Below the pieces are notes generated by a model. It saw only the letters and a list, made by a program, of their open reading frames with translations, did no database searches and had not been told where the DNA came from. This document shows, one piece after another, positions 20,755-32,875 of a stretch of 64,000 nucleotides of DNA (position 1 is the stretch's first letter; every line of letters starts with the position of its first letter). Made by a program: the position numbers and the translations under genes. Origin of the DNA: Anagrus nilaparvatae (Eukaryota > Arthropoda > Insecta > Hymenoptera > Mymaridae); assembly GCA_022575985.1 (NCBI GenBank), contig JAKSXM010000272.1, positions 2,976,001 through 3,040,000 of the forward strand, in the 5' to 3' direction.

Positions 20755-22205
20755 TTTAAAACTAACAAAAAAGTTTCAGGCAGCCAATCAAAGAGTCAAG
20801 GTCAAGTTAAGCGTAAAGAGGAGAAGTGCTATAATTGTGGTGGCTCTGGGCACAAGGGGACTGAGTGCCCTGATAAGAAGAAGGGACCTAAATGTTTTAA
20901 TGCCAAGAATTTGGACATCGTGCATACGTATGTCCTCAAGGTAAAACAAGGACTTTATATCAATTACAGCAAGAGGAGAGCGGCAAAGTGATGTCTGTAT
21001 CCAGCAAAGGTAATCGAAGCACGGTCAAAGCGGTAATCGGCAATGAGGAGGTCGAGTGCCAAGTTGACAGTGCTGCAGATTTTAATATAATGAGGGAAGA
21101 CGTTTTTACCTGCATCAAGGGCCAACAAGGGGTATCGGAGCTGGCAATAGATCGGACATTACTAAAAGGGGCAGGAGGAGCCTATTATTAGTCGCAAGGA
21201 GTTACGACAGCGAGTACAACGCTTGGTAGCATGGAATAAAGGTTGGACTACAAGGTGGTATCCCAAGAGGCTATTCCAGCGCAGGTGTTGTTAGGCTATC
21301 CATTACTCGAGCAGGCCTGGGTACTTTTAGATAAAGAGGGAGCAGTCATTTAGCCGCTAGTTTGAGAGCAGTATGTTTTACTTTTAGGGCAAGAAAAAGA
21401 AGAAATATTTGATTATTCATCCGTCTCAGAGAAGTACAGGGAGCAAACTCGAAGGGTAATAGAGGAATACGAGCCAAAGGGTTAGAAAAAACGCCAGTAA
21501 AGTTAAGGGTCGCATTAAAGGATGAAATGCCTGTTTTTTCCAAGCCATTTCGGTTATCATCTGAAGAACACAGAGAAGTCGATCTACAGGTAAATGACTG
21601 GCTAAAAAGAGGTATAATAAGACCAAGTCATTCAGCCCAGCTGTGGTGGCGAGAAAACGAGACGGCTCGCCAAAGGTTTGTATAAATTTTAAAAAGCCTA
21701 ATTCCAGGGTGGAAAAACAGCATTATCCAGTGCCATTGATTGAAGATATCCTGGATGACTTGGGCAAGGCGACCGTACTTCCACAATTGATATGCAAGAT
21801 AAATTTTTTCATGTGGAAGTTTCGGAAGAATCCAAGAAGTATTATCTTTTATTACGCCTACCGGACAATGGGGATTTAATTACGTGCCATTTGGATTTTG
21901 TAACTCTCCACCCGTGTTTTCAGAGTTTGTGGCATATGCGTTTTCCCCATTAATACGGGCTAAGAAGATGCGTGTTTATATAGATGACGTCATAATTTTG
22001 GCTAAGTGCATGGAGAAGGCATTTTCCCGACTCAAAAAAGTGTTGGAGCGAGCGGCGCGATTTGGTATAAAGATTAAGTAGTCAAAATTCTCCTTACTTA
22101 CTAAACGTGTAGAATTTCTTGGATACGAAGTAAAAAATGGAACGATTCGGCCATCTAGAAGTAAAACTGCGGCTGTCATGAATTTTCAAGAGACGAATGC
22201 CGTTG
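20755..22205 (+). pseudogene. Ty3/gypsy-like gag-protease-RT remnant
   Basis: Plus-strand fragment. Nucleocapsid zinc knuckles are CYNCGGSGHKGTEC (near 20830) and CQEFGHRAYVC in another frame (near 20900). Then come a protease-like CQVDSAADFNIM (DSG-type site changed to DSA, near 21060) and LLGYPLLEQAW. RT follows, with DEMPVFSKPFRLS (near 21525), VARKRDGSPKVCINF (21643), EKQHYPVPLIEDILDDL, FGFCNSPPVF and the YIDD box in MRVYIDDVIILAK (near 21975). Several shifts and stops are present. Homology stops at about 22205, so RNase H, integrase and both LTRs are absent. Confidence 0.75.
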
Positions 22206-22513
22206 TTATGCAATAACTAACAATAATTTATAAATAATTAATAACAAATAGTAAACAAATTACCTAAAATAATATTTATAAATAAAATACGTAAATACTA
22301 TTTAAGCTTATTAATCAAATAGGAAATGTTTTAGATTAAGAAATAATAACATAATATTAAGAAATTATAACATAAATTAAGAAAGAATAGTTTATTATTA
22401 CGTAAAATATAACTTAAAATTATGTAATAAATAAATAGTATAGGAAATAATAATATTTATTAATAAATTTTTTTTTTTTCTATTAATCGCCCAAATATTT
22501 TCTAAGTATATAT
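22206..22513. other. AT-rich spacer
   Basis: Almost only A and T. Nothing recognised. Confidence 0.4.
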
Positions 22514-22854
22514 ATATTATTATTTTTGATTTTATTGACCTGTACTGGGCATAATTGATAAATGAATCATATTAAATTAAATTGTCCTATCTTGATATGT
22601 GTATGTTTTAAATAACATCCCTTATTTTTATTAAGACATATCAAGCGGCAATATTATATTATTTTTAAATTCATTTTTAAAAATTCATTTTGAATTTAAA
22701 AATTATATAATATTGCCGCTTGATATGTCTTAATAAAAAAAAGGGATGTTGTTTAAAACATACACGTATCAAGTTAGGACAATTTAATTTAATATGATTC
22801 ATTAAACAATTATGCCCAGTACAGGTCAATAAAATCAAAAATAATAATAATATT
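22514..22854. repeat. 341 bp palindromic foldback element
   Basis: Arms of about 150 bp. The left includes TTTTATTGACCTGTACTGGG near 22530 and the right its complement near 22815. The centre is near 22680. Arms are about 95% identical by eye. It is probably a MITE, but the superfamily is unclear because the outer bases are low-complexity. Confidence 0.7.
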
Positions 22855-24659
22855 TATATTTTAAATATTTTCAAAAACTTAAATAAGAAACCATTAGTAT
22901 ACAAGAGAATAAAAATGTAATTAAGGCAGTCAGTTAAGATAAATCTCACGTCGTATATCTTTAAATCATAATTTTATTAATAAACTAAGTTTCATATAAA
23001 ATCAGTGTCTACATTCATTTTACTTCCTGCATAAATCATGAGTAAGTACTTCATATCTTTTTAAATAAACTTAATCGTCAGCAATCTAAAGAGTTCCTAC
23101 ACTTTATAATAATAATAATAATATGCTTGTAATACAATACAATAAGATTGCGTCATTATTACTTTTAAAAGTTCATTCATTATTTTTATAATATTTATTA
23201 TTGATTATATGTTATGAGTTACATAACAATGGTTCCTATACCGATTTTCTATATTCTATAGTTAGAAAATTTGAATCGAACTAAAATATTTTTTTTTACT
23301 AATAGCCAGAAATCAAAAAAAAAAATTTTTTTTTTTTAAATAAAGATAAATATTTTAAATCCTTTTTATCAATAAAAAAAACTATAATGAATAAACATAC
23401 TATACATATCATGTATTTATTATTTTAATTCATCTCAATTCGCTTATGTATATTCGTTTATGTATTAAATAAAATTCCTAACTTTTTTTATTAATACAAT
23501 ATTCGAAACAAATTTTATTTTAGCCTATTACTTATATATCAAAATAAATAATTTAAATCTCAATGTTTAAAAAATTAAAAAAGCAATTGTTAGAAATAAA
23601 ATGGCAGATAAAAAATATTACCAAACTAACTCTAATTAAAATCTATTCACTCTATATATTTATTTAAAAAATTATTTTATTTCTCCTTTTTTTTCTTCGC
23701 GTAATTTTTTTTTTGTATAATGCAAAAAAAAATTATTAATACATAATTAATTCTTTTAATAAAAACTCATTACTCAGCAAATTTTACCTTCTTTTAATTG
23801 ACCTTTTTTATTTAAGAAAAAGGAATAAAACAATAAGGGGCAAGACAAAATAAATAAACATTAATTATTTTTTATTAAAACAAATATATTATATTACCCC
23901 CAAAAATCTCCCCTACAGTTCATTCATATAAAATTTTACACATAATATTTTGTTATACAAATTTAGCATTTTTTTTAAATATTATATATATAAATTTAAT
24001 ATATTTACTTTTTTTATTCTTAAATGATAATTTTTTTTTTTCTTTCTTTTCTCTTTTTCTTATAAGAAAAAGGTTTAAAAAAATTCAATTTTTCAAAAAG
24101 ACAATTTTTTTTTTGGTTCTTAAAATAAAAAATATGTATTCTTTGACCCCAAAACTTTAATTTTTCCTCCTTGACATTTTTATTATGAAATATTATTTTT
24201 TTTTTATTATATATAAAGTGGATCAATTATTCACATATTATATTAACGAAATTATTTTTTTTATTTCTTTATTAAATATTTCTTAATTAAATAAGAATTA
24301 GGCAACCAAAGTTGTAAGGAAAATTTATTTCATTTTTTTTAAAAGAGGATTTTATCTTTATATTTTATAAGTTTAATTCATTCCTTCCATTATAAATTTG
24401 CAGTATTGTAACACCTTAACATAAATTTAAAATTAATGTAAATTCATCAATAAACCATTTTTTTTCTCTCTTCTTTTTGACCTTTTTTTTTGTGTAAAGG
24501 AAATAAACATAAGGAAAATCAAATAATAACCAACAATTTTTTTTTATATATAAAAATAGTGTATTCTGTAAACCCCCAAATTATTCCCCATATTTACAAC
24601 TTTTTAAAAAAATACATTAAAATGTTATACATATGAAATGAAATATAGACATTGAGGAC
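22855..24659. other. AT-rich spacer
   Basis: Long A+T tract with homopolymers. Two stretches (about 23690-23940 and 24440-24620) look like diverged copies of one another, with TTTTTGACC/AATAAACA and CCCCCAAA blocks. No gene. Confidence 0.35.
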
Positions 24660-24682
24660 ACATAACACTGTTCCATTTTTTC

Positions 24683-25429
24683 GTGGATACCGTAGAGGCT
24701 GAGAGGAAAAAGCGGCCTGCTATTCGCAAAGACGTCCTTCTTTTAACGCTGGACGTCAAAAACGCTTTCAATTCGGCCAGTTGGGATGACATGATCCGGT
24801 CTCTCGAGTACGATTTTCGGATACCCAGGTATCTGGGTAACGTAATAAAGGACTACCTACGGGACCGGAGACTGCTCTACGACACGCTCGATGGCAGGCG
24901 ACAGAGGGTTCTGAGTGCGGGCATTTCCCAAGGTTTGGTTCTCGGACCGGACCTGTGGAATGCCTTTTACGATGGCCTGTTGCGCGTTCACCTCCCGGAA
25001 GGAGCTTCTCTGATCGGGTACGCGGACGACGTGGCTCTGACCATCACCGGCAGGGACATGCAGGTAACCCAGGAGAGGTTGAATCTAGTCATGAGACAGA
25101 TCAACCTCTGGATGGGCGAGCACGGGCTCCAGTTTGCGATCCCAAAAACGGAGATCGTACTGCTGACCCGTCGAACAACAATTTCCACGGACATCGATGT
25201 AAATGTCGATGATGGTGGAAACCCTCACACGATCCAAGCCAAGACATTGGTTAAGTACCTGGGAGTTCTGCTTGATAACAAGCTGAACTTCTGGGAACAA
25301 TTTCAGAGGTCGAGTGAGAAGGCCGCGTCGATCGCATCCTCCTTGTCAAGGCTCATGGCCAACATAGGAGAGCCCAAACCCGGGAAGCGAAGATTGTTGA
25401 TGTCCGTTGTTAACTCTGTCCTGCTTTAA
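24683..25429 (+). pseudogene. R1-like reverse transcriptase, copy E
   Basis: About 248 open codons. Contains TLDVKNAFNSASWDDM (motif A, near 24750), RVLSAGISQGLVLGPDLWN (motif B region, with SQG), and GYADDVALTITG with the YADD catalytic box (near 25020). The thumb-proximal KYLGVLLDNKLNF and KRRLLMSVVNSVLL follow. It lacks the endonuclease and fingers. The frame stops at 25429 where a deletion shifts into the next part. Confidence 0.8.
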
Positions 25430-26009
25430 GGATCTGAGATCTGTGCGGATATCACCAAATTTGCCAAGCACAGACATAAAGGCGATCGAGGCGATCCAGG
25501 TAGTAGCATCGTTCATACCCATCGACCTGCTAGCGTTGGAGCGGAAATACATTTACGATAGTGTAGAGGACCGCAAAGTGGCATCCACTCGCGCCCGCTC
25601 CAGCTCTATGGAAAAATGGCAGAAACGGTGGATAAAGGACGAAGAGGAAAATGCCCGATGGATGCGCAGACTGATTTCAGATCTGCAGGCATGGACTGGA
25701 CGACAACATAGGGAGGTGGATTTTTACCTCACCCAATTTTTAACTGGACACGGGTATTTCCGTGTCATGTTAAAACATTGGCACAAGGTGGCAACAAAGG
25801 TGTGCTTGCACTGCCCAGGCGTGAAGGATACATTGCAGCACACTTTCTTTGAATGTCTGCGCTACGTGGAAGGGCGCCCGCCCTTCCCGATTTGGAGGCC
25901 AGAGACGGTAGTCCCAGTTATGCTACGGAAATCTGAAAATTGGAATAAAGTAGCAGAGTACGTTAGGGCCACCTTGTTGAAGAAAAAGGAGGAGGGCTTA
26001 CTATCGTAG
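25420..26009 (+). pseudogene. R1-like ORF2 C-terminus, copy E
   Basis: Continues ORF2 in another frame: VVASFIPIDLLALERKYIYD, then EVDFYLTQFLTGHGYF and the zinc cluster CLHCPGVKDTLQHTFFEC, ending KKKEEGLLS at a stop near 26009. Compared with copy F, about 35-40 residues are lost at the junction near 25425 (the YDSEVWANAAR region). Confidence 0.75.
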
Positions 26010-26296
26010 ATTGCTCTCCTGTCACTAAGCTGGGGGAAGGCAGCGGCCAGTTGCCTAGGCTGCGCGTCCCCAACTGAAGTTATTACTGAAAATGTAGTTC
26101 CGGTTTGAGGCAAACAAGCGCAGGGGGGTTTATAGTGTGTGTATCCAGTAAGAATCTGGGGCGTAGCCGGCGACCGCGTTCGCCGGTGGTCTCCCAGTTG
26201 TACACTTCGTGCCAATGGGCGGTCATGGAAATTTGCGGGTCTTTAAGGCCCGCAAACACTCCATGGCTGATGCAAGATTCACAAGATTCCCTTGAC
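26010..26296 (+). other. 3' UTR of R1-like copy E with stem-loop
   Basis: Shared with copy F (61531-61820) and in part with D. Contains a 10 bp stem at 26232-26256: TTTGCGGGTC, loop TTTAA, GGCCCGCAAA, with one G-T wobble. In copy F the same stem is fully paired. Confidence 0.65.
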
Positions 26297-26313
26297 AAAA
26301 AAAAAAAAAAAAA

Positions 26314-26643
26314 TAATAATAATAGTAGAATTAATCATAACCAAAATTATAATCAAATTCGCTCATACAGCAATAATAATCAAAATAATCATCAAAGTAG
26401 TAATAATGGCTATAAACCGAGATACAATGGTCAAAATTACCAAAGAGGATGTACATTTTGTGGTAACCTATATCACACTTTAAATAACTGTGCCCAACAT
26501 CAACTATCACAAATAAATCCGGGAAACCGCATAACAGCCCCTATGGCGTTACAGGGATCTGGTCATTCACAAACCCTACAACAAATTCAAACCCAAGGAC
26601 AACAAAAGCAAGCATTACCAATCAATTTTAATCTAACCCAATA
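26314..26643 (+). pseudogene. Gag nucleocapsid tail (Ty3/gypsy)
   Basis: Asn/Gln-rich stretch with one zinc knuckle, CTFCGNLYHTLNNC (CX2CX4HX4C, near 26450), and a stop at 26641-26643. Its N-terminal part is missing because R1 copy E abuts it. Confidence 0.65.
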
Positions 26644-26689
26644 AAAATACACAACATTTTAACATTCACACAATAAACAAAATTCCAGT

Positions 26690-26980
26690 TTTAAAATTTT
26701 CCGACCAAAAGGGCAACTTAAGATACTTGCTTTTGGACACAGGTGCATCTCTCTCTGTGATACGTGAATCCCAACATACCATACATATACAAAAACGAAA
26801 TAGTAATAATTACAGGAATTGCAGACAAGACGATAAAGACCATTGGAACATATAATATTTCGCTATTTGAATTACCATGTAAATTTCACATTGTACAGAA
26901 TGACTTTGCAGTGAAATCAGTCTACGGAATTTTAGGAAGTGATAAAAATAAAGTAATCATAGATTATAAAAAAAAAATTT
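26690..26980 (+). pseudogene. Retropepsin-like protease (Ty3/gypsy)
   Basis: Active-site motif LLLDTGASLSVI near 26735 is intact, but it is separated by a shift near 26765 from the rest, which includes FHIVQNDFAVKSVYGILGSD (the ILG.D motif near 26935). A stop follows at about 26980. Confidence 0.65.
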
Positions 26981-26984
26981 AATT

Positions 26985-28118
26985 TTGAGAAATAAAGAAA
27001 TACCATTCTTTTATAAAAATGAAATAGCAGAAGAAATTTTAAATTCAAAATATATAGATACCCCAAATAAGCAGGGAAAAGTGCACGTAAAAAATGCCAG
27101 CATTGGAAATTCTACACTAGCAGAAATTAAATCTGCAGTTTGGCCAACCGCAGATGATACTAAAACTAATGTAGGACTAGTAGATACAAAAATTTCTCTA
27201 TCAAGAAGCCCTAGTTTTAAGAAAAATAGATCCAGCAAAATTAATTATTCTAAGGTCAAGGAAAATGACATAAATTCTTTTAATACTAATATAAACAAAA
27301 TTTTAAGTATGTCAGAATGCGCTGATCAGCAAAAAGCTAGCATTAACAACAAAACTGCTGATGTAAGTGCACTTTGTCATTCTGAAAAAGAAGCTTCTTT
27401 ATATAACAATGAGTTACATAATATGTTAAATAATATAAAAAATGATGAACAAGATATCTTGAAAAAAATATATTAAATTATGCAATTAAAAAAGGCAATT
27501 TTAACGAAATAAATAATATTTAAATAAATTATATATTACAAAATGATACAAAAATGCAAACAATTATTAATAAATCGTACGATATAAACATATTACAAAA
27601 TACTGAAGAATAAATAAATAATGATGATATGATAAATGAAAATATTGCCAAAATATATAAATTAAACTTAAAACAAGAAGACCCTGAAATACCTGATGAA
27701 TCAACAAATTTTAATAATGAAATTAATATAAATATAACAAATGAAATTGAAAATTACGAAATTAAAAATAAAAAATTAAATTTTACTGATTTTATAAATT
27801 ATAATTTTTCTGAAGAAAAATACGAGCAATTTTTAAGTTACCTAAAAGAAAATGAACAAGAAAATCACTCCCCCGAATACATACAAACAATTATGAGCCA
27901 AGAAGCCTTCCCATTAACATACCTAGACCACAGTGAACAGAAAATCAATAGAATTACAAAATTTGAAAATGAAATTTTTACACTAGAAAATAACTTAATA
28001 CTAGAAAAACCAAGAGCACAAAAAGTTTTAGATTTAGCAGAATTAGATCCTTTAAAAAATACTCCCGAATACGAAACTATGAAAAATCTTATTGAAGAAA
28101 ATCATGACGTTTTTTAAT
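26985..28118 (+). pseudogene. Protease-RT spacer (Ty3/gypsy)
   Basis: Two frames (26985-27476 and 27629-28117) rich in Lys, Asn, Glu and Ile, without recognised domains until the end. That end (LDPLKNTPEYETMKNLIEE) is the region preceding RT. One stop at 28116-28118 separates it from RT in the same frame. Confidence 0.5.
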
Positions 28119-28500
28119 TAAAAGACGAGAAATTAAGCCAAACAAATAATATTACTGTAAAAATTCGAACTAAAACCTCAGACCTTGTCTATGTTAAACA
28201 ATATTTTATACCTTATGGACAAAGAGCCAAGATAGATCGTCAAATAAATGAATTACTAGAACAAGATTTAATTGAACCTTCAAAATTACCATATAACGCT
28301 CCATTATTTTTAATTCCAAAAAAACCAGATAATAAAGGGAACGTTACATACCGCCTAATTTCAGATTTCAGAAAATTAAACAAAGAAATTATTGAACCAG
28401 AATTCCCAATTCCAAGAGTACAAGAAATTCTAGACGACCTGAAAGACAAAATTTACTTTACATCATTAGATCTTTATTCCGGGTTCTATTTATTCAGAAC
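28119..28500 (+). pseudogene. RT N-terminal half (Ty3/gypsy)
   Basis: Open frame with YGQRAKIDRQINELLEQDLI, YNAPLFLIPKKPD, YRLISDFRKLNKE and FTSLDLYSGFY, the first catalytic Asp region of RT. After this the sequence no longer looks like RT, so the YxDD box is missing. Confidence 0.7.
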
Positions 28501-29831
28501 CTGGACAAAAATCTGCAGGCCATCTGCATGTAAAAATCGGAACGTGCTTACATCCAGGAAATCCCTGATATCAAGTAGCCATATAACGAAAGCTACATTT
28601 ATAACTAAACAGGGGTTGATATATAATAGATTTTTTAGGGTTTTATATTATTGGACTAAGCCCATTAAATATATCTGAATAATTTATAAGGAGCGAGGTT
28701 AATAAAATAATTAAAGATTATGAGTAAGTTTGACTTATATGGACATTATTTTCATGCGTATTGCACGAAGTAAGAACGCTCACTGCCGGACGAGATGCCC
28801 CGGCCGGTCATTCGCGCGGCATCTACTCTCTCTTTTTACATACAATGTATAAAAATACTAAAAATGATTAATTTTTTAAACAATTATTTATTATCTATAC
28901 TATAACTGGATATTAGACAAATTTATTTAATTTTTTTTTAAGTATTTAGTATTCTACACTAAAAATCTTTTTGTGTTTCTGACCAATTGTATTAAGTCGT
29001 TACTTTACTTATTATTTGTTGATTTTAAACCCTAATTTCGGGGAGCAGTGATCCAAAATAAATGTCTACTTGCCTTAAATAATCGTTTGCTTTTGTTTTT
29101 ACTTTTTTTATAACCTAAAATTCAAATAAATTTTCAAAATAAATATAAACAATTAATCCTGAACCTAATTTTGTGTTATAGAGTTCTCAAATTTGGGGCT
29201 ATATGCCCCGAAAAATTTGTAGTCAAGCAAGCTAAGGATTTAGAGCTTTGACGCACTATCCAAGTGAACTGAAAGCCAAAAAAAATTTCAGTGTAAAAGC
29301 ATCAGAAAAATGACTAATTGTAACTAAAAAAATAAATTTCCTAAAGTTTCCTAAAGTACCAATTTTGTCATGGGCTTCAGATAAGTTGATTAAATTTTTG
29401 TATGATTATATTTTTTGTTTAAAAATAATAAAATTTTTTATGACAGCTTTTTTTTGCGGAAGTAATACCTAATTTTGTACCTTATTTTTTTTTAATGCAA
29501 GTACTAGTTTTAGAAATATCGTTAGTACTCAATTTCTCGAATCTAATGGGTAATTTTTTGAAAATTTTTATCATCGAGAAATAAAAAAAAATTATGTATA
29601 ATGATCATTATTATACTAATACTAATAAATTATATTGTATTCCATTATATCATTTAATACTATGAGGCCATTCTGGGCCATGTATGCTCTGAGACACAGA
29701 GAGAGTGAGAGAGAGAGAGAAATAATTGTTTCGGGTTTTTATTATAACATTTATTCTCTTAAAATAAAAAATTTATGACTTATACTTTCCTAATACAATT
29801 TTTGGTATAAAAATATTCACCTCGTATTTTT
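28501..29831. other. Spacer
   Basis: Mostly AT-rich. A GC-richer patch at 28770-28835 (GCCGGACGAGATGCCCCGG) resembles an LTR promoter region but has no matching partner here. A GA-run lies at 29696-29722. No gene. Confidence 0.4.
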
Positions 29832-32800
29832 AGGCACGATCACCCTATGTATGCAATACATAGATGAAATCGTGCCTTATAAGTTTGTCAGGTCAAAAAA
29901 CGGAAAAGTTTATAAATTGTCTAATTTGTGGAGAAATTTGGTCCCCAGGTCATTCCGATGCCTCTAAATGCTTATATTGCCTTAGTGTGTGTAGGGATGT
30001 ATGTTCGAGAAAGTGTATCCTCAAGATCTCAGAACCTTCTCGATGAATCAAAAATCCCTTAGACCAAATTTTTTTAAATCAGATCTAGTTTCATGGATTT
30101 CAATTTCAAGTGATTTCATCAAGTCCTTGCAGATAAATGTCCAAAAAACTGATTTCCGATAATACCTAAAAATTAACTAAAATTAGTAATTTTCTAGAAT
30201 AACTCGATGAATAAAAAAGAAGCTTGGTTCAAAGCTTGTTCTACAGCATCTAGTTGTGCCTTCTCCAACTCAGCTAAGCTTCATTCTGATGTTGTCAGCT
30301 AATCACAAAAATACTGATTCCTGGTGCCAAAAAATAAACTTATAAACCCTAAAAAAAGCAAATATCAGTAACAACTAGAGAAATAAAAATAAAATTTAGT
30401 ACATATACATATGTACATACTTAAAATATTACTTGAAAGGATATATTAACAAATGAAATGGAGACATCATTTTAAACATCACTTGTATACTATGTATTGT
30501 CATAAACATAATTCTAATTCTGAAAGATAAAAACAAAGAAATTACGTTCTTTACATAAATTAAAAAAATATATATTAAAATTTTTTATACTATCTGAATC
30601 AAACTTTTTTTTATTTAACTATATCTACTAAAGAATTTAAAATAAACCTGAAAAAAAAACATGATAGAATAAGCACTTTCAGGATGAAAATAATCATTCC
30701 AGGTTGAAGCGGATACCCTGGAGGTATAATTTTTCATTTTCCGCACGAATATATTTTCCAAGATGGCGGCCCGATAAATTTGAAAAAATGAACTTTTAAC
30801 ATTACAAGCAGATTTTTAGGTCAAGAAAAACAAATATTCGGTAGAAAATATCCAATTTTTCAACCCTAAATATTTCCCGATTTTCCAAGATGGCGGACCA
30901 AAAAACTTGAAAAAATGAACTTTTTTAACTTCACAAAGGGATTTTTTAGAACAAAAAAAACTATTATTCGGTGGAAAATATCAAATTTTTTGGCCTAAAA
31001 AATTTTTCGTTTTGTCAATATAACGAACCGAAAAACTCAAAAAAATAAAGTTTTGATATTACAAGGGTGTTAAAAACACAAAATATTGAACATAAAACAT
31101 AAAACATGATAGAATAAGGATTTTAAAGATGAAAATAATCAATCTAGGTAGAAGCAGATACCCTGGTGGTAAAATTTTTCATTTTCCACACAAGTATATT
31201 TTCCGATTTTCCAAGATGGCGGCTCGATAAATTTGAAAAAATGAACTTTTAACTTTACAAGGGGATTTTTTAGGTCAAGAAAAACGAATATTCAACAGAA
31301 AATATTCAGTTTTTTAACCGAAAAAATTTTCCGATTCACCCATTTAACGGACCCGATTTTCCAAGATAGCAGACCAAGAAAATTGAAAAAATGAACTTTT
31401 AAATTTACAGAGGGGTTTTTTAGGGCAAAAAAAACAAATATTCGGTTGAAAATATCCAATTTCTTGGCATAAAAAATCTTTCAATAAAAGATTTGTCAAT
31501 AAAAAAATTAAATTTTAACATTACAAGGGCGTTAAAAACACAATATGTCGAATATAAAATATAAAACATGATAAAATAAGACTTTAAAGATGAAAATAAT
31601 CAATCCAGGTAGAAGCAGATACCCTGGGGGTAAAATTTTTCATTTTCCACACAAGTATATTTTCCGATTTTCGAAGATGGCAACCCAAAACATTTGAAAA
31701 AATGAACTTTTAACTTTACAAGGGGATTTTTTAGATCAAGAAAAACAAATATTCGACAGAAAATATCCAATTTTTCAACCCTAAATATTTGCCGATTTTT
31801 CAAGATAGCGACACAGATAATAACATACACAAAATATAGTATTATGTACTTATATTAATGAAAACGCATGTGAAGTCATACTAAAGCGGTCACGGATTGG
31901 TTGGCTGTAAAGATTGGGCGTTAGAGGTCCGGGAAGTAGCAATTCAAAAGAAGGTTGAAGGAATTCAAGTGGTAATTCGTACAAACGAAAACATAATGGT
32001 TTATTATGTAATTTTCTGTATCGAAAAATGCATGCGTTGTACATAAGATGTACACAAATTTGCGCACAAAATCATAAAATTTTAGGCATAAAATAGGAAA
32101 ATACTTAATTTTAATAAATATGGGTAAGAATCCGAAATATAGTCCTTCAGGAATCCAGGTAATATTCATGTAAATATAGAATGAGTATATATATATCAGA
32201 CTGTGTCTTATTTTTTTTTTTCGATATTTTTTGGCTCCCCCCATTTTTTTCGAATATTTTAGTCATAAAAAACACCCAGCTCCAAGTATTTTGATTTTAG
32301 ATTTTTTTCAACCCGTGCCGCCGGGCAGTTGAAGTTTTCCATTTAAATAACATGGGAATTTCGAGGTTTTAGCTTTATAAATTTTTACAGAGGCCGCAAT
32401 ATGTTTTAAGAAGCTAGTTATTGCTAGAAAACATACTTTCATATATTGTAAAGACATGAAAACCACCCTCCATTCATTTCAATGGGACTTCTGGGTCTAA
32501 ATCGCAAATTAACATGTTGGTTAAATCTTATAAAACAGGGTTTTTCGATAATTTTCGATAAAACGCTGTAACCTCAAAAATTGACCAAAACACTTCTGGT
32601 AGGGCTACTTTTTTTTCTCTAAGTATCACCTTTCAAACGTCGTAAACCGTGTATTTTTATCACTGATTTTCTCAGCACTACAGTCAATTAACCTACTGGT
32701 AATTTTTGACCCTAAATGACCAATTTTTAAATTTGTTCAAACTGCTGCCAAAATTGTAATTTTGGTCTAACAGTGTTAGCAAAGATCTAGTAAATAATAG

Positions 32801-32875
32801 TTTTCAATTTCTGAGAATGTGGATACCATCAAGGTTATTAAAGAGAAAATAATCAATAAATATGTGATCGTGCCT
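29832..32875. mobile_element. Candidate 3 kb DNA element with AGGCACGATCAC ends
   Basis: A 12 bp inverted pair, AGGCACGATCAC at 29832 and GTGATCGTGCCT ending 32875, bounds a region with no long reading frame. Just inside the left end is a hairpin, with CACGAT..CTATGTAT against ATACATAG..ATCGTG (29834-29877). It contains a ~450 bp tandem array and a block shared with 47.9-48.5 kb. I see no clear TSD, so the boundaries are tentative. Confidence 0.4.
30655..31830 (+). repeat. Three-copy ~450 bp tandem array with AAGATGGCGG sites
   Basis: Units start near 30655, 31101 and 31563, each with ACATGATAGAATAAG and CAGATACCCTGG-type blocks. Inside each unit a ~125 bp subrepeat, GATTTTCCAAGATGGCGG-type followed by TTGAAAAAATGAACTTTT, recurs two or three times. 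Exact AAGATGGCGGC occurs at 30760 and 31213, and AAGATGGCGGA at 30887. Confidence 0.8.

Larger units (their letters stand above)
24660..26313 (+). mobile_element. 5'-truncated R1-like element, copy E
   Basis: Starts inside the RT just before motif A and continues through the ORF2 C-terminus and 3' UTR to a 17 bp poly(A) (26297-26313). Typical 5' truncation of target-primed reverse transcription. It is the best-preserved RT in the window. Confidence 0.85.
26314..28500 (+). mobile_element. Ty3/gypsy-like gag-PR-RT remnant
   Basis: Begins directly after the poly(A) of R1 copy E, inside an Asn-rich gag tail, then protease, spacer and RT N-terminus. Similarity to RT ends at about 28490. It is of the same general type as the minus-strand element at 2.9-7.95 kb but not an obvious close copy. 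Confidence 0.7.

Noticed and set aside
23690..24620. Possible diverged tandem duplication
   Set aside because: Similarity is confined to low-complexity A+T and short C-runs; cannot be separated from chance without alignment.
28770..28835. GC-rich patch as a tRNA or snRNA gene
   Set aside because: No cloverleaf, no promoter boxes, no known RNA motif seen.
29864..30046. 60-codon Cys-rich frame (CLICGEIW..)
   Set aside because: Starts within a DNA hairpin at an element end and shows no known zinc module spacing; likely chance.
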